Shown one piece after another: positions 25,301 to 35,131 of a stretch of DNA of 64,000 nt. The position numbers and the translations under genes are program-made. The stretch spans positions 626,142-690,141 of the forward strand of contig CH002564.1 of NCBI GenBank assembly GCA_000149265.1, read 5' to 3'. Under the pieces are notes generated by a model that worked only from the letters and a program-made list of their open reading frames with translations, did no database searches and had not been told where the DNA came from. The number at the start of each line of letters is the position of its first letter. Position 1 is the first letter of the stretch. Origin of the DNA: Ciona savignyi. Its lineage: Eukaryota; Chordata; Ascidiacea; Phlebobranchia; Cionidae.

Positions 25301-25334
25301 CAGTGTTGTTACCGGTAGTGCGACGGAAACGTGA
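19389..25334 (+). CDS. GT31 beta-1,3-glycosyltransferase-like enzyme
   Basis: Six phase-compatible exons (19389-19528, 21095-21159, 21886-22161, 22366-22597, 23192-23648, 25116-25334) encode 462 residues. Exon 1 has a short basic N-terminus and an anchor helix at ~16-34 (LLIAVVGLFAFWGVILL), giving type II Golgi topology. ERRDAIRNTWG (179-189) is the GT31 start-of-fold motif. DDD at 265-267 is the expected metal/UDP-sugar site. YCRGGMY (341-347) and LDDVWITG (369-376) match the family's GG and E/D-D-V blocks. All key acidic residues are present, so it is probably active. The linkage and sugar (Gal, GlcNAc or GalNAc) cannot be told. The exon 5/6 junction is confirmed by the paralogue, where the same INIM/AAP-like region is uninterrupted. 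Exon 3 begins directly after a hAT insertion whose target duplication includes the splice acceptor. SINE and MITE copies fill other introns. Confidence 0.88.
20733..21015 (+). mobile_element. SINE-A copy in GT31 intron 1
   Basis: Plus-strand copy with the tRNA-like head (20745-20790), the GGTTCTACCAAAT middle block and the tail ending near 'GGGGATAAATACAAATATC'. The 'CTAGCTAGTCGG' block is eroded. Confidence 0.75.
21370..21430 (+). mobile_element. SINE-B 5' fragment
   Basis: GGTCGTGTGGCCGAATGGTT and ACGCGACC match the SINE-B head. The B-box half is missing. Confidence 0.6.
21673..21879. mobile_element. hAT MITE abutting the GT31 exon 3 splice acceptor
   Basis: The 207-bp element begins CACACATGGACAG and ends GTGTGCCTATCTG. 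It is flanked by CTCTAGAT (21665-21672) and CTTTAGAT (21880-21887), an 8-bp duplication with one later change. Its interior and 3' end match the element at 58615-58782 (shared GGCC..CCAGTCTAAAA and AAAGTGTGCC). The right-hand target duplication contains the AG acceptor and the first two bases of exon 3. Confidence 0.85.
22689..22800 (+). mobile_element. SINE-B copy
   Basis: It has the A-box-like GGTCGAATGGTTAACGCGAC and a B-box-like GATTCGAAAC about 65 bp on, the SINE-B layout. The spacing is too long and the arms do not pair as in a functional tRNA. Confidence 0.8.
22845..22988. mobile_element. hAT MITE with perfect 8-bp target duplication
   Basis: This 144-bp element has termini CAGGCATGGGCAAC and GTTGCCCATTCCTG. 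It is flanked on both sides by CTTTAAAT (22837-22844, 22989-22996). Same family as 43529-43715. It lies in GT31 intron 4. Confidence 0.93.
23870..23990 (-). mobile_element. SINE-B copy, degraded, minus
   Basis: The reverse complement shows GGTCAAATGGTTAACACAAC followed by a CCGTTTTA..GTCTTAGGGGCGAT region and a decayed B box. It lies in GT31 intron 5. Confidence 0.6.
24841..25070 (+). mobile_element. SINE-A copy in GT31 intron 5
   Basis: It starts in the CTAGCTAGTCCGCTGTGTCC block and continues through 'ATTCATGAGTTCTACTAAA' and 'GGTAACCCGACAGTGG' to a decayed tail. The tRNA head is missing. Confidence 0.7.
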
Positions 25335-26432
25335 TTATTTATTTTCTCCCATCTTACCAATTCGTTTTGTTTTCTTAGCCAAGAGGTTTCTAGTTCTTAA
25401 ATACTTGTTTTTTCTGTTCAATATTTCTTTTGAAAGTTTCATTTTTGGGGCTTTGCACATTTTACGAGTATATTACCTTGTGTATACGACATTATGCAAA
25501 CGGACACTGTAACCCAAGTAATCGCCAAGAATAGACATTGGACCTATACAAGCTTTGGCGCTGACGGGAAGATGATTGCATCTAAGATGACGCGCTAGCT
25601 CTTGCTTAACACATTAAGCGTCATAGTGTAAGCTTGTGTAGAACCCAACTTTACTTCTTCAGTTTTCTAATCGTCCGAAATTAGTGTAGTCCAATTGTTA
25701 CCAAATTTTTACGTTTAATGACTGATTTTCTTTAATTTATAATTTATATAAACCAAATTCTTCAACGATTTTGAGCCTTACAGTTCTCACGGTATTTATA
25801 ATTTTTTTATACCTTTTGCCGTTTTTTAACAAATAATGTCATTTTTTGTGTTTGTTTTCTTTCAAACCAAGTTTCGAACCCATGATACCCTTCACTAAGA
25901 CAATTTTTTATAAGAGTCGGTAAATGTATCGGTCTCGTTAACATTCATCACACTCTACATACTTTGTGTTTTAATAAGCCTAGCGTCATCGTAAGTTCTA
26001 GAACAGTCACACGGTGGCGGTAACAATCCCGAGTCTTTTCCACTTTTAAACAGCGACCACAAGGTTATCAAGTAGCTCCCGCAAAATATTATAACCGTTT
26101 ATAAATGGGATGTGAAATACATTTATCTCAAAGTATATGGGTTTGGATATTCTGCGCCATTTTTTTAGCCAGTTGTTCGAGCTTATTATTCTAATTGTCA
26201 TCAGAATCAATGAAAATGTAAAAATACTGATAAAACCACCTTAGTTTGTATATAGCTATATGCTAAGTATAATTGTACAGCAGCTAGGCGCTCATGCAGT
26301 CTACTATTATGATTAAGCATATACAACAAGAATGAAGTTATGGACTTTGTCTTAATATAATCTACATGTTATGTAACGATAATACAGTTTCAATGTGACA
26401 TCAGCAATGTATGTACAAGGTATGTGACGTCA
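25335..26432. other. Intergenic, converging gene ends
   Basis: This lies between the 3' ends of the plus GT31 gene and the minus C4-domain gene. A minus-strand SINE-B sits at about 25861-25965. No exon was found. Confidence 0.6.
25861..25965 (-). mobile_element. SINE-B copy, minus
   Basis: The reverse complement contains TGTTAACGAGACCGATACAT and, ~60 bp on, ATGGGTTCGAAACTTGGTTT. Confidence 0.8.
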
Positions 26433-29400
26433 TTAGAGCGTACAAACGACGCAACGAACTTCTCTTCCTATCACGAAAGGCTCGCACAGTAGCGATGTAC
26501 ACTGGGTTTCCATCATGAATAAATACGCCCCTCCTTGCGAGCCCTGGGTGCCGGGAATAACTTGCGGCGTCTCGTCGACGCATATGTGGCTGGTGGAATG
26601 CTTGTCACTGTGCCCGGTCGCCATTATGTAGCCCCGGTACTCCATATTCCAACCGTCCGGGCAATCCTCTTGTCCGGGAATCATTAACTGCATGGAAATA
26701 TATTTTGGTAAATTCCTTTTTTTTACTGAGCCAAGTTTCGAACCCATGATGGGCTCGGCTCGTCGCCAGGACCGTTTTTTTGTATATGTATCGGTCGCGT
26801 TTACCATTTGGCCACACGACCGTACCCATTTTCCTGTTGTTAGGATAGAATAATCACTTTAATCCCAATTGATCGAATACCACCTGCAATCAAGCGAATC
26901 GCTAAAAGAGAAAAATTCGTGAAGAGTTTGCCTATATAAGTCGAGGGATTCAGTTACCTGGGTAACTTTGGTCTCTGCCAAGCAAATGGCACACGGGACA
27001 GAATGGTATTGAATGTTGAGCGATTCTGTGAGGGTAAGGTCGAATAGGGGCTTCACCCACGCGCTATCTCGATATTCAAGTCCATACAGATACGAGGCAC
27101 CTGGTAATACAATACAAAAGTATGGGTCAACGTTAGTGCCAAAGCCATTCATTTAGACTCGAGACTCCAGATGAACCTGGTAAGTTACTGTTACAGTAAA
27201 AAGGAAATAACATTTCAACACTAAAGGCGAATGAAGCAACAGACAGAGGGTTTGTGAAAATTATGCCGTTTGTATAGCACTTATTATGACTGTAGTTAGT
27301 TAACCTTGTTAAAGCCTCAAACGAATAAGATAGGATACCCATGTTTATCTCCGTGAGTGAAAAAACCAATGAGGGATAACACGGTCAATCGTTAGATCAC
27401 CTCATGCCCATCGCCGGGTTATAGTAGCGATTTTAGTGTGTTGTGTATGATTCACACGTTTTCTTTAATTGAGTAGAACCCAATAATCCGCTGGGTTCGG
27501 ACAATGTTGGTTAAGTGCCTTGCCCAAGGACATAACCAACTCGCTCGCGACCAGTTTCGAAGTTGAACACTTTTGGCTAAAAGGCGACGCACTAAACCAT
27601 TAATCTGTCGGACGAAAAATTAATCATTTCAGTTGCAATAAAAATGTGTATCAGATGTTTATGATTTACTGTATTTAAAATGCAAATACAAAGACAGACT
27701 AAAATTGTTAACAATTGTTATCAGACAATAATTTTACTTTAATACAATTTTAATAAAAAATGGTAGCATATATATAACGTGGGGTAAACCAGCACTACTT
27801 CATATAGGGCAGTAAGACGGTCGTTATTATGATAAATGTAGTTTCTCCAGGCTGGAAACAGTTAAAAAAGACAAATAGAGAAACTGCTAATCAAAACTAA
27901 GAAAATTAATTCCACCCTTGTCCCACACACTAATTTTTATAACTAATGCTAAATTATTTCCATTTAATGTGCAGTTTCTCTGCTTCCCTCTTTCCCTTCC
28001 TTTAATAAATATTCTCCCAGGTCGATTATTTTGCAAAATATTTTGGTCCTAAAATGAAACCAAACCTTGATTTCCATCGAAAAAGTGTCCAGGTGAATAA
28101 CTGACATTGTGATGAATGCACATGAGGTTGCTGGTTCCGCCCGTGTGGTTGAAAGAGAGCCAGCGGCCGCTCCTGAAGTGGGATTTGCAAGGATTACTTT
28201 TTATATTGTGTCTGCTATNNNNNNNNNNNNNNNNNNNNNNNNNNNNNNNNNNNNNNNNNNNNNNNNNNNNNNNNNNNNNNNNNNNNNNNNNNNNNNNNNN
28301 NNNNNNNNNNNNNNNNNNNNNNNNNNNNNNNNNNNNNNNNNNNNNNNNNNNNNNNNNNNNNNNNNNNNNNNNNNNNNNNNNNNNNNNNNNNNNNNNNNNN
28401 NNNNNNNNNNNNNNNNNNNNNNNNNNNNNNNNNNNNNNNNNNNNNNNNNNNNNNNNNNNNNNNNNNNNNNNNNNNNNNNNNNNNNNNNNNNNNNNNNNNN
28501 NNNNNNNNNNNNNNNNNNNNNNNNTCTGGTTAACTTGGCCGATCATATACCGACTCCTATACAAAAACTTACCCATCATGGGTTCGAAACTTGGCTCGGT
28601 AAAAAAACGTAAAAAGCAATATACAATTGTTATGCAAACACAGCATCTTTACCGTGATAAATGAGCTTGGTTCGACCATGGTTGGTGCAATCTTTTCGAC
28701 CCCATCGCACGTACGTCACGCCCTGGAAAACTAATAAAAGAATAGTTAACATGATGACAAAACGACGGAGCCTCTTACTTTGCTCTCCCGTCGTCTGTAT
28801 CACTACTTCTTGTGGCAACGCCTGTAAATAGAGAAAGCGTAGCTAAAGAGAAAAGTTTTATCAATGCTGTGTACACTGCTATGTAGATATAAACACAGCT
28901 TAAGCTTAAAAAGAGCCACCAATAAAGCCTATAGCTTTGTCATAATATCAACGGCCATATGGACTATTAGAACTTTAAACGATTGACTGTAAGTACAGGC
29001 AATTGACCGGTACACACGCAGCTATATATGCATGACTATATCGACCTGTCCAACGCTACCGCTTCGCCGATTCCTGGTTAGAACGCCAGCGTCTTCGGAG
29101 CGACGAACTCGCCTGAGTACCGAGTCAAACTCTCTCATCTGGACATTCATGGCTTGCATCTGCCGTTGGACCCTGTGGAAATATTAGTTCCTAGTCTCTT
29201 AGACAATTATCAACATCAAATGTTTCTCATGGATCATCTGCGGTGCAAGTCATATAAACAATTTAAAAAATTTGAGCTGGCACCATATTGTTACTCAAAA
29301 AAGCACTTATTTAACTATCATGACTGGTCTTCGTAGTTTGGTTTATTGTCTGTTAAAAACGCAGCAGAAACTTGAAACAAAATTGGAAAGAAAAAAAGAC

Positions 29401-30246
29401 GGCAAAACGACAGTCGTTTAATCCAATCAATTAATCACTATATGTATAGTCAGACAGAAAGTTATCTATCGCAGGGCTTCCCAAACTTTTAAGCACGCGA
29501 CCCCTCTCAATTTATTACAATTTTCTGCCAACCTTCTTTGCGTTAAAGATCCTTAACGGATAAAAATATACATAAAAAGAAAATAAATAAATAGCAGTTT
29601 GTGTCAAATTAATGTATCCTTTGTGACCTCTAAATTTCATTGCTCGACCCCAGTTTGCAAAGATCTGATCAAGAGTATACATTACCGTGCACCTAAGCGA
29701 GCTGCTCGCAACGTTCAACTTTGGTGGTACGAAACGAGCAATCCAAAGTAAACCTTTTATCCCCGCATTTAATTAGCTCTGACAAATGAGAATTACAACA
29801 GACTACCCCCTGTGTATCCGGTACCTCTAAATACTAACGGACCGCTTGGAACGCTTGGATCGCATTAAGCGCTTGAATCGCTTGGATCGCTTATTACTAT
29901 ACTTCGTAATTACAAAAGCCATGATATTAATGTTAGGGTTGGGGTTAATATTAGTTATGGGGTTGAGATTAGTGTTTGGGACAGGGTTGGAATTATATTT
30001 CATAGCAATCTAGTTGATCCAAGCGCTCCAAGCGGCCCTGTAGTATCTATTCAAGTACTAGCTTAACAGAATCTTAATTCAAACCTACCTGTCAAACTGG
30101 CGAGATTGATACGAACTGTAGAGGGTGGTACCAAGGATGATAAACATCACCCACACGCCTATTAACACATATCTTCGTTGCAAGAAAAGAAAGTTTAAAG
30201 CACACTTGTCCTGACCACGGTTTCTCTTGTCTTCAGATTTAATCAT
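26433..30246 (-). CDS. Type II membrane protein with short-chain-collagen C4-like domain, no collagen repeat
   Basis: The exons are 30089-30246, 29046-29172, 28779-28821, 28653-28730, 28066-28172, 26958-27100 and 26433-26687. Exon 1 starts at ATG 30246. A basic head (1-25) precedes a helix at ~26-45 (VLIGVWVMFIILGTT). Exon 2 is a Gln/Met/Arg-rich stalk containing RRVRR at 73-77, a furin-type site. The remainder matches, in order, the C-terminal domain of sponge short-chain collagen C4 and invertebrate relatives: TYVRWGRKDC, NHTGGTSNLMC, SYLYGLEY, VPCAICL, LMIPGQEDCPDGW, ICVDE, and GREVRCVVC at the end. No Gly-X-Y triplets were seen. All joins are phase-compatible except 28653 to 28172, which differs by one base; the 306-N gap lies between them and could hide an exon. 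The first bases of exon 4 depend on a 48-nt possible intron. Likely a cell-surface protein that can be shed. Function is unknown. Confidence 0.82.
26705..26826 (-). mobile_element. SINE-B copy upstream of the last C4-gene exon
   Basis: Near-consensus on the minus strand: GGCCAAATGGTAAACGCGAC, then CATGGGTTCGAAACTTGGCT. It lies within ~20 bp of the acceptor of the final exon of the C4-domain gene. Confidence 0.85.
27325..27618 (-). mobile_element. SINE-A, near full-length, minus
   Basis: It runs from the tail 'GATAGGATACCCATGTTTATC' complement (27330-27350) through all blocks to a tRNA-like head at 27590-27618. It lies in an intron of the C4-domain gene. Confidence 0.85.
28219..28524. other. 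Assembly gap (306 N)
   Basis: A run of N inside an intron of the C4-domain gene, abutting the 3' half of a SINE-B copy (28525-28605). A short exon of the C4 gene could be hidden here. Confidence 0.99.
28525..28605 (+). mobile_element. SINE-B 3' part at gap edge
   Basis: ATCATGGGTTCGAAACTTGG at 28576-28595 is the SINE-B B-box region. The 5' half runs into the assembly gap. Confidence 0.7.
29833..30044. mobile_element. MITE with ~29-bp terminal inverted repeats
   Basis: The left end is ACTAACGGACCGCTTGGAAC plus GCTTGGATC; the right end is its complement with about five differences (30016-30044). The interior has TTAGGG-like runs. No clear target duplication was found. It lies in intron 1 of the C4-domain gene. 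Confidence 0.75.
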
Positions 30247-33200
30247 TGCTTACTTTTTAATAAGGTATATAGGCTTTGTAAACGGTTCCTGTTTAATATT
30301 TGCAAATATACCATTACTTAACATTACATTTATACTACCACCACTCAACATACAATCACAATATCTCATATACAAATATATTCTCAGTATCATTAAAATA
30401 TTGTTGGAACAAAAATGTAAAAAGTGTATGAATATAACTTAATTGCATTTTCACTGAAATCTCATTTGAAAATATTATCCAGTTGCAAGATTACTTGATT
30501 AAACTTGTTGGACGCTTTCTGCACACAATCGCACCCTGCCTCGCTCCAAACTAAAGACGGCACTGTTTTTGTTTTTATTGGTACAGGTTCCCTGATACAT
30601 CAGTCAACAAATGTCTACAGCTTCTATGATATCGGTCGCCACAAATCTGATATTCCTTTCTTTAGGATACATGAATTGATACATTTGAGGGTAGAGAAAC
30701 CTAAAACATGATATACGCAACTGAATGTACCTTTCATTGAATGTGCAAAACAAAATCTTGCAAAGCACTTTGCCGAATCAAACTATGTTAGGTTGTGGCA
30801 GGAACCATCAACGCAACAATACAGTGTGCAGATGACCTTCGTATTGCTTTAAAAACAACATTTCGTTCAGACAGGAGTGCTTTCTCCAGAGAAAAGTTGG
30901 ACAAAATTACCGCAACGTCTGGAATATTACAATTACCAGTTCCATAAATGTAACATATATACTCCCTTTTATTTTTGAGAAAAATGTGCTTGGTTGGCTA
31001 TGTGCCAGTCTTCAGACATAATTAAATCTTTAGCTGTCCTCCTATTGTTTTGTGCTCACTTATTATCGCAACTATATACTGCCACACCCTAAATGTAGCA
31101 CTGTATTCAGGAAATGTGTACCCGTACATAAGCAGTAATATACAAATACAAATTAATAAATCATATATAATGGACAAAATAACATATACATGAAAAAATT
31201 ATTTAAATGTTAATACGGAATATATTTAAATGTTGACACAGAACTTATTTAAATGTTTAAAGTTCTAAAATTAGTTAGTAATGTTGGCGGGCAATCGGTG
31301 GCGAATTTTTCCGGAGTGAAACGTTCCAGACAGTATAAGGATGCTGATTACACAAACATAATTAGTATGTTGTACTTAATAAAGCTTTGCGCAACAGCTG
31401 GAAAACCTAACATTATGAGAATGCTCATAAAATAATCTTTCAGGCTGCCAGTTCTTGATGTCAGGTAGTCCGCCCCGTAGAATAATAACATGAACTTTAA
31501 CTTTTATCATATGATTTGCACAAAGTATAGATGTAGTCTTATTAAGCACAAGAATTACGTAACACCTTATTATATAGCATAGTTTATACCCGTGATTAGG
31601 AAATTGCAAGTAGATTATCACACTGGTAATCATCAGGTGTCACTGGGGCGTTCTGTCGCTTTTAGCATAAAACAACCCATTTATCCATTGGAACAAAGGA
31701 ACTATCCGCTGAGTGCCCGGGAGGAAAGAAAGTAAACTGCCTATACTAAAACTTTATAAACTAATTCTAAACCTGCTCCAAAAACTAATCGCAATCCCAA
31801 CACTTTTATTTTTTACTTTGTGGTAGCGGGCTAGGTTTCAAATCCGCGATGATAAAGGCAATCTAAATAAAATGTTCTGTTAAATGTGAATTATAAGCCA
31901 AGTAATGGAAGCGAGTTTACCCCAAAAGTCCGAAAACGTATTGTTGGCTATGTTATATACACTGTGCATGCATTGCATTACCATAGTATTTGTATATACA
32001 GTTTTGGACATGTAAACAAGAAAAGCAATAACCGACTGCGCCACCTGACGAAAAATTTATTTAAACAGACCTTGCGTCAAGAAAACGGTCAAAAAACAAA
32101 TTGTTTTTAGCAGTTCATTAGCAGTGAACACTTCAAATTGTGTTCTAATGATTGTTTTGTAACTTTAACTATGCTAGAAACAAAAGTATTTTTAAAAGTA
32201 CGAGATGGAGACATGATGGAAAACTTTTTATGGTCACATTTTTTGTTTTTTTGAGTTTCAAGACCATGCAAGCTCAATAAACAAAATTTAGAATATGTGT
32301 ATTACGAGGAGACAAAACCGTGTTCTTCTAGAAAGTTCTAAAAGGAAGTTATTAGAAGTTAGTGCGTAATAACTTCCCGATTCATGCACGATAAGGGTTT
32401 ACAAAATTTGCTTCTCCTGTTAATACCAGGCTTCGCATTTAATATGTCCTGTTTATAGAAACCGCACCATCGACTATACTAATGCAGTGACTGGTTTCCG
32501 TCAGATTGAATCCTGATTACACAATATAGTATGCTGTGTATTCCTGCTCGGTTATTGTATTATACACAGCATCAACGAGAATGTCGCCGTGTGATATTTC
32601 AATATATTTGTATATATTTGTTCACATCAGGTTTAAACTAGTGTTATTATGTTTGGTATAATAGCCTAACCTAAAACAAAGTGTACATTTATGGTTTTTA
32701 TTTATTTATGCATTTTTAAGTTTTCTTTCGCTTCTGCTTCTTCATCTGCCAACATTTCTAAAAATTAAACAAAATTTCAAAGTTTAATAAAAATACAGAT
32801 TTTTCTGTACTGTGATATTAACCCTTTCACCACGACGGAACTTTTGCCGTTTTTGGCACTTTTGAGTAAGGTTGCTTTGACCTTGTTTGCTGCGAATACT
32901 GTTGGACTTAGGTAAAAATAATCTATTACAAAGTTGTCCAGTAGATAATTTTCTACAAATTGGTATTTTTATTTTTTTTGATGACGTCGTAGAATTTGTA
33001 ATGACGTCATAATTAACACTTCATACTCTAATTACTCGTTACTGGTAGCTTGTAGAAGATAGTAATGTATTACAAAGTTGTTCAAAATGAAATTTCCTAC
33101 AAAGTTACGTCGTTTATTTTTTGATGACGTCAACTAAGCGTGATGACGTCACACATGACTGACAAATATGGCATTTCATCACCAGAATCACTGTCGGCCT

Positions 33201-34052
33201 CGTTCATGCTGGCAGCCTGATCAGCTGTAAACTACCGCGAAGTTGCCATATTTCTTTTGAATATCATATAATAATGGAACAACAAACAAAACAAAGACGA
33301 AAAAATGAATAAATATCAATAGTAATTAGCGAAAGTCATATTAACATATGTATACATATATTGTTGAAATATCGAAAATGACTGGTAAAAGCGAAAACAA
33401 AGATGGCTACTGCTAGTTTTATTCTCACAGCAACTAGTGTAACAGTTTTAACTCCCCAGAACACAAAAAAGCGATTGTTTACCTAAAAGTTAAACTAGAT
33501 ACAAAAATTGTTAAGAAAAATGTTTGGAGCAATATTACTCAAAAATTTTAAATATAAAGGTTATGTTTTTATGCGTTATTTCGAAAGATCTATTCAAATG
33601 CTTTCCAAAAATATATAAACTAGAAAAATCCCCCAAGAAACGACTGAATTGTGCATTTTTTTCGGGGACACTTCTAGGTTACAAATATGTAACCGTCGTG
33701 GTCTAAGGGTTAATGAATTAAAGCGTAAACTTTGGTTGTTTTTCCTCTGTTAACCAGTTTTGTTAACCCTTCAAGTAAGTTTGGTAAAAATATAGAGTTT
33801 TCGGTACTGTGCTGATAAATTTATAAGTTTGGTTGTTTTTTTCCATTTATACTTGGTTTTGCTAACTTTTAATCTACATTTTCTAGAGCAGCTTATTTGA
33901 CCGAACAAATTCAAAAATTACATTTTAGAGTAGACGATTTTTTTAAAACAATTTAACCGAAAGCAAACTAATCATTAACTGATACCCCAATTGTGACTTG
34001 GCAGAACCGACTAATGTTACATTTTCCCAGCATAGAGGTCTGTAAATATAGT
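30247..34052. other. Repeat-rich intergenic region
   Basis: Contains a coding-like but unexplained stretch at 30505-30711, a 888-bp piggyBac-type element (32822-33709) and TTAGGG-like pyrimidine-rich sequence near 31730-31830. Nothing else could be supported. Confidence 0.55.
32822..33709 (-). mobile_element. Non-autonomous piggyBac-type transposon bounded by TTAA
   Basis: TTAA at 32818-32821 and 33710-33713 flank inverted ends CCCTTTCACCACGACGG and CCGTCGTGGTCTAAGGG. The TTAA duplication plus CCC..GGG ends is the piggyBac signature. On the minus strand an ATG at 33207 opens MNEADSDSGDEMPYLS, an acidic stretch of the kind found at the N-terminus of piggyBac-type transposases. The frame ends soon after, so the transposase core has been deleted. 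The interior is AT-rich with repeated TGACGTC-containing blocks (32980-33150). Confidence 0.88.
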
Positions 34053-34208
34053 TTAGGTGAATCTACAAAATGTAAAGTATATTTTGCCTCGAATCTGTTG
34101 TTGCTGCTGCTCGTAGCTTCCCCACACCCATCTACGTCTTCCAGCGTCGGCGACTTCATTCTTCACAAACAGCAAGAGCGCGAGCAAAATAATGACTGAC
34201 TTGTTCAT
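34053..34208 (-). CDS. Short ORF with strong signal peptide
   Basis: This ORF of 51 codons plus stop starts at ATG 34208. Its N-terminus, MNKSVIILLALLLFVKN then EVADA, is a textbook signal peptide with a cleavage site after ADA. The rest is GRRRWVWGSYEQQQQQI followed by a short tail with one Cys. A TTTATGCAG acceptor-like sequence sits directly before the ATG, so this may be the first coding exon of a longer gene. Possible donors (GTAGAT at 34141-34146, GTGTGG) are weak. A second open frame overlaps on the same strand (33968-34159) and ends in a Cys-containing sequence (KCNISRFC), so the true product may switch frame through splicing. No family is recognised. Confidence 0.4.
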   Translation of the reverse strand: MNKSVIILLALLLFVKNEVADAGRRRWVWGSYEQQQQQIRGKIYFTFCRFT

Positions 34209-34227
34209 CTGCATAAAGTAATTTTAG

Positions 34228-34330
34228 AACAGTCGTGCGTTCGAAGGATTAACTCTACTGATTCATACGCCGTTTTCCAAAAAAGGGTCTTAGCGAAGAG
34301 CGTATCGTATGGGTTTGAAACCTAGCTTTG
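34228..34330 (+). mobile_element. SINE-B copy, diverged
   Basis: The head is ACAGTCGTGCGTTCGAAGGA plus TTAACTC; GTATGGGTTTGAAACCTAGC follows about 75 bp on. Confidence 0.7.
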
Positions 34331-34860
34331 AAAAAACAGAAAAATGATATCTACACCAGTACAGTATACAATACACAATTGGGGATTAACGCCATTAATA
34401 ACCAGACAACAAAAAAGTTAAACCAACCTTAAGGCTTTCTTTCTTGAAAATTGTTTTTGTTCTGTAAAGGTTGCATAACGTCAATTATTTTTTTCGTGAT
34501 ATGATCATAGGAAAATCGAAAAACGCAATACCTCACCCGTTAGACCTATCTCTTATAAGAAACGAAACTCGAAAATCGTGCATCCGGTGTTGCGATATCG
34601 TTGCGCTATTTAATTTAAGACCTCTATGTTAATAGGTTGTAACGTGTGGTATAAGACCGTCGGTCAGCACATTTAAATAAGTAAGCTATTTTTCTAAATT
34701 ACAAAAGACATTGCCTCATTTTTAACATTTGGTAACGTTTTTTTTGGGGGCTTTAGACAAGTATACTTTTGTTGGGACATGTCCCTTTGGAGCACCTGTG
34801 TATGCCTCGTTTAATAAGAGATCGTTTTCATTACAGACTGACAATTTTGGGTGTAAAATT

Positions 34861-35010
34861 TGTCTGGTCGCTAGCTAGTCGGTAGTGTCCTCGGGCAATA
34901 GGCGCTTAACGGACATTGCCTAAACCCTGCGGGTTAATGGGTTCTACTAAACGCGAGGTGATTTGGTTTTCTTCATAGAAGGGGATAAACAAGAATATAT
35001 TCTATTTCGT
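34861..35010 (+). mobile_element. SINE-A fragment with internal deletion
   Basis: TCGCTAGCTAGTCGGTAGTG at 34866-34885, then the GGGTTCTACTAAA block, joined to a shortened tail. Confidence 0.7.
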
Positions 35011-35131
35011 TTTAAAGTTTATGATGTGACCATGTAGGGAACTTTAAACGAAAATTTAAAATCGGAAGTTGTATAGATAGGATATACTAAATGTTTGACA
35101 ATAATCGTCAGACAGGCCCACATTGGTCCGA

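Noticed and set aside
28049-28664. Open frames running through the N gap
   Set aside because: Most residues are unknown. Only the C4-domain exon at 28066-28172 is supported.
29472-29760. Possible hAT element starting CAGGGCTTCCCAAACTTT
   Set aside because: The left end looks right, but no matching right end or target duplication was found.
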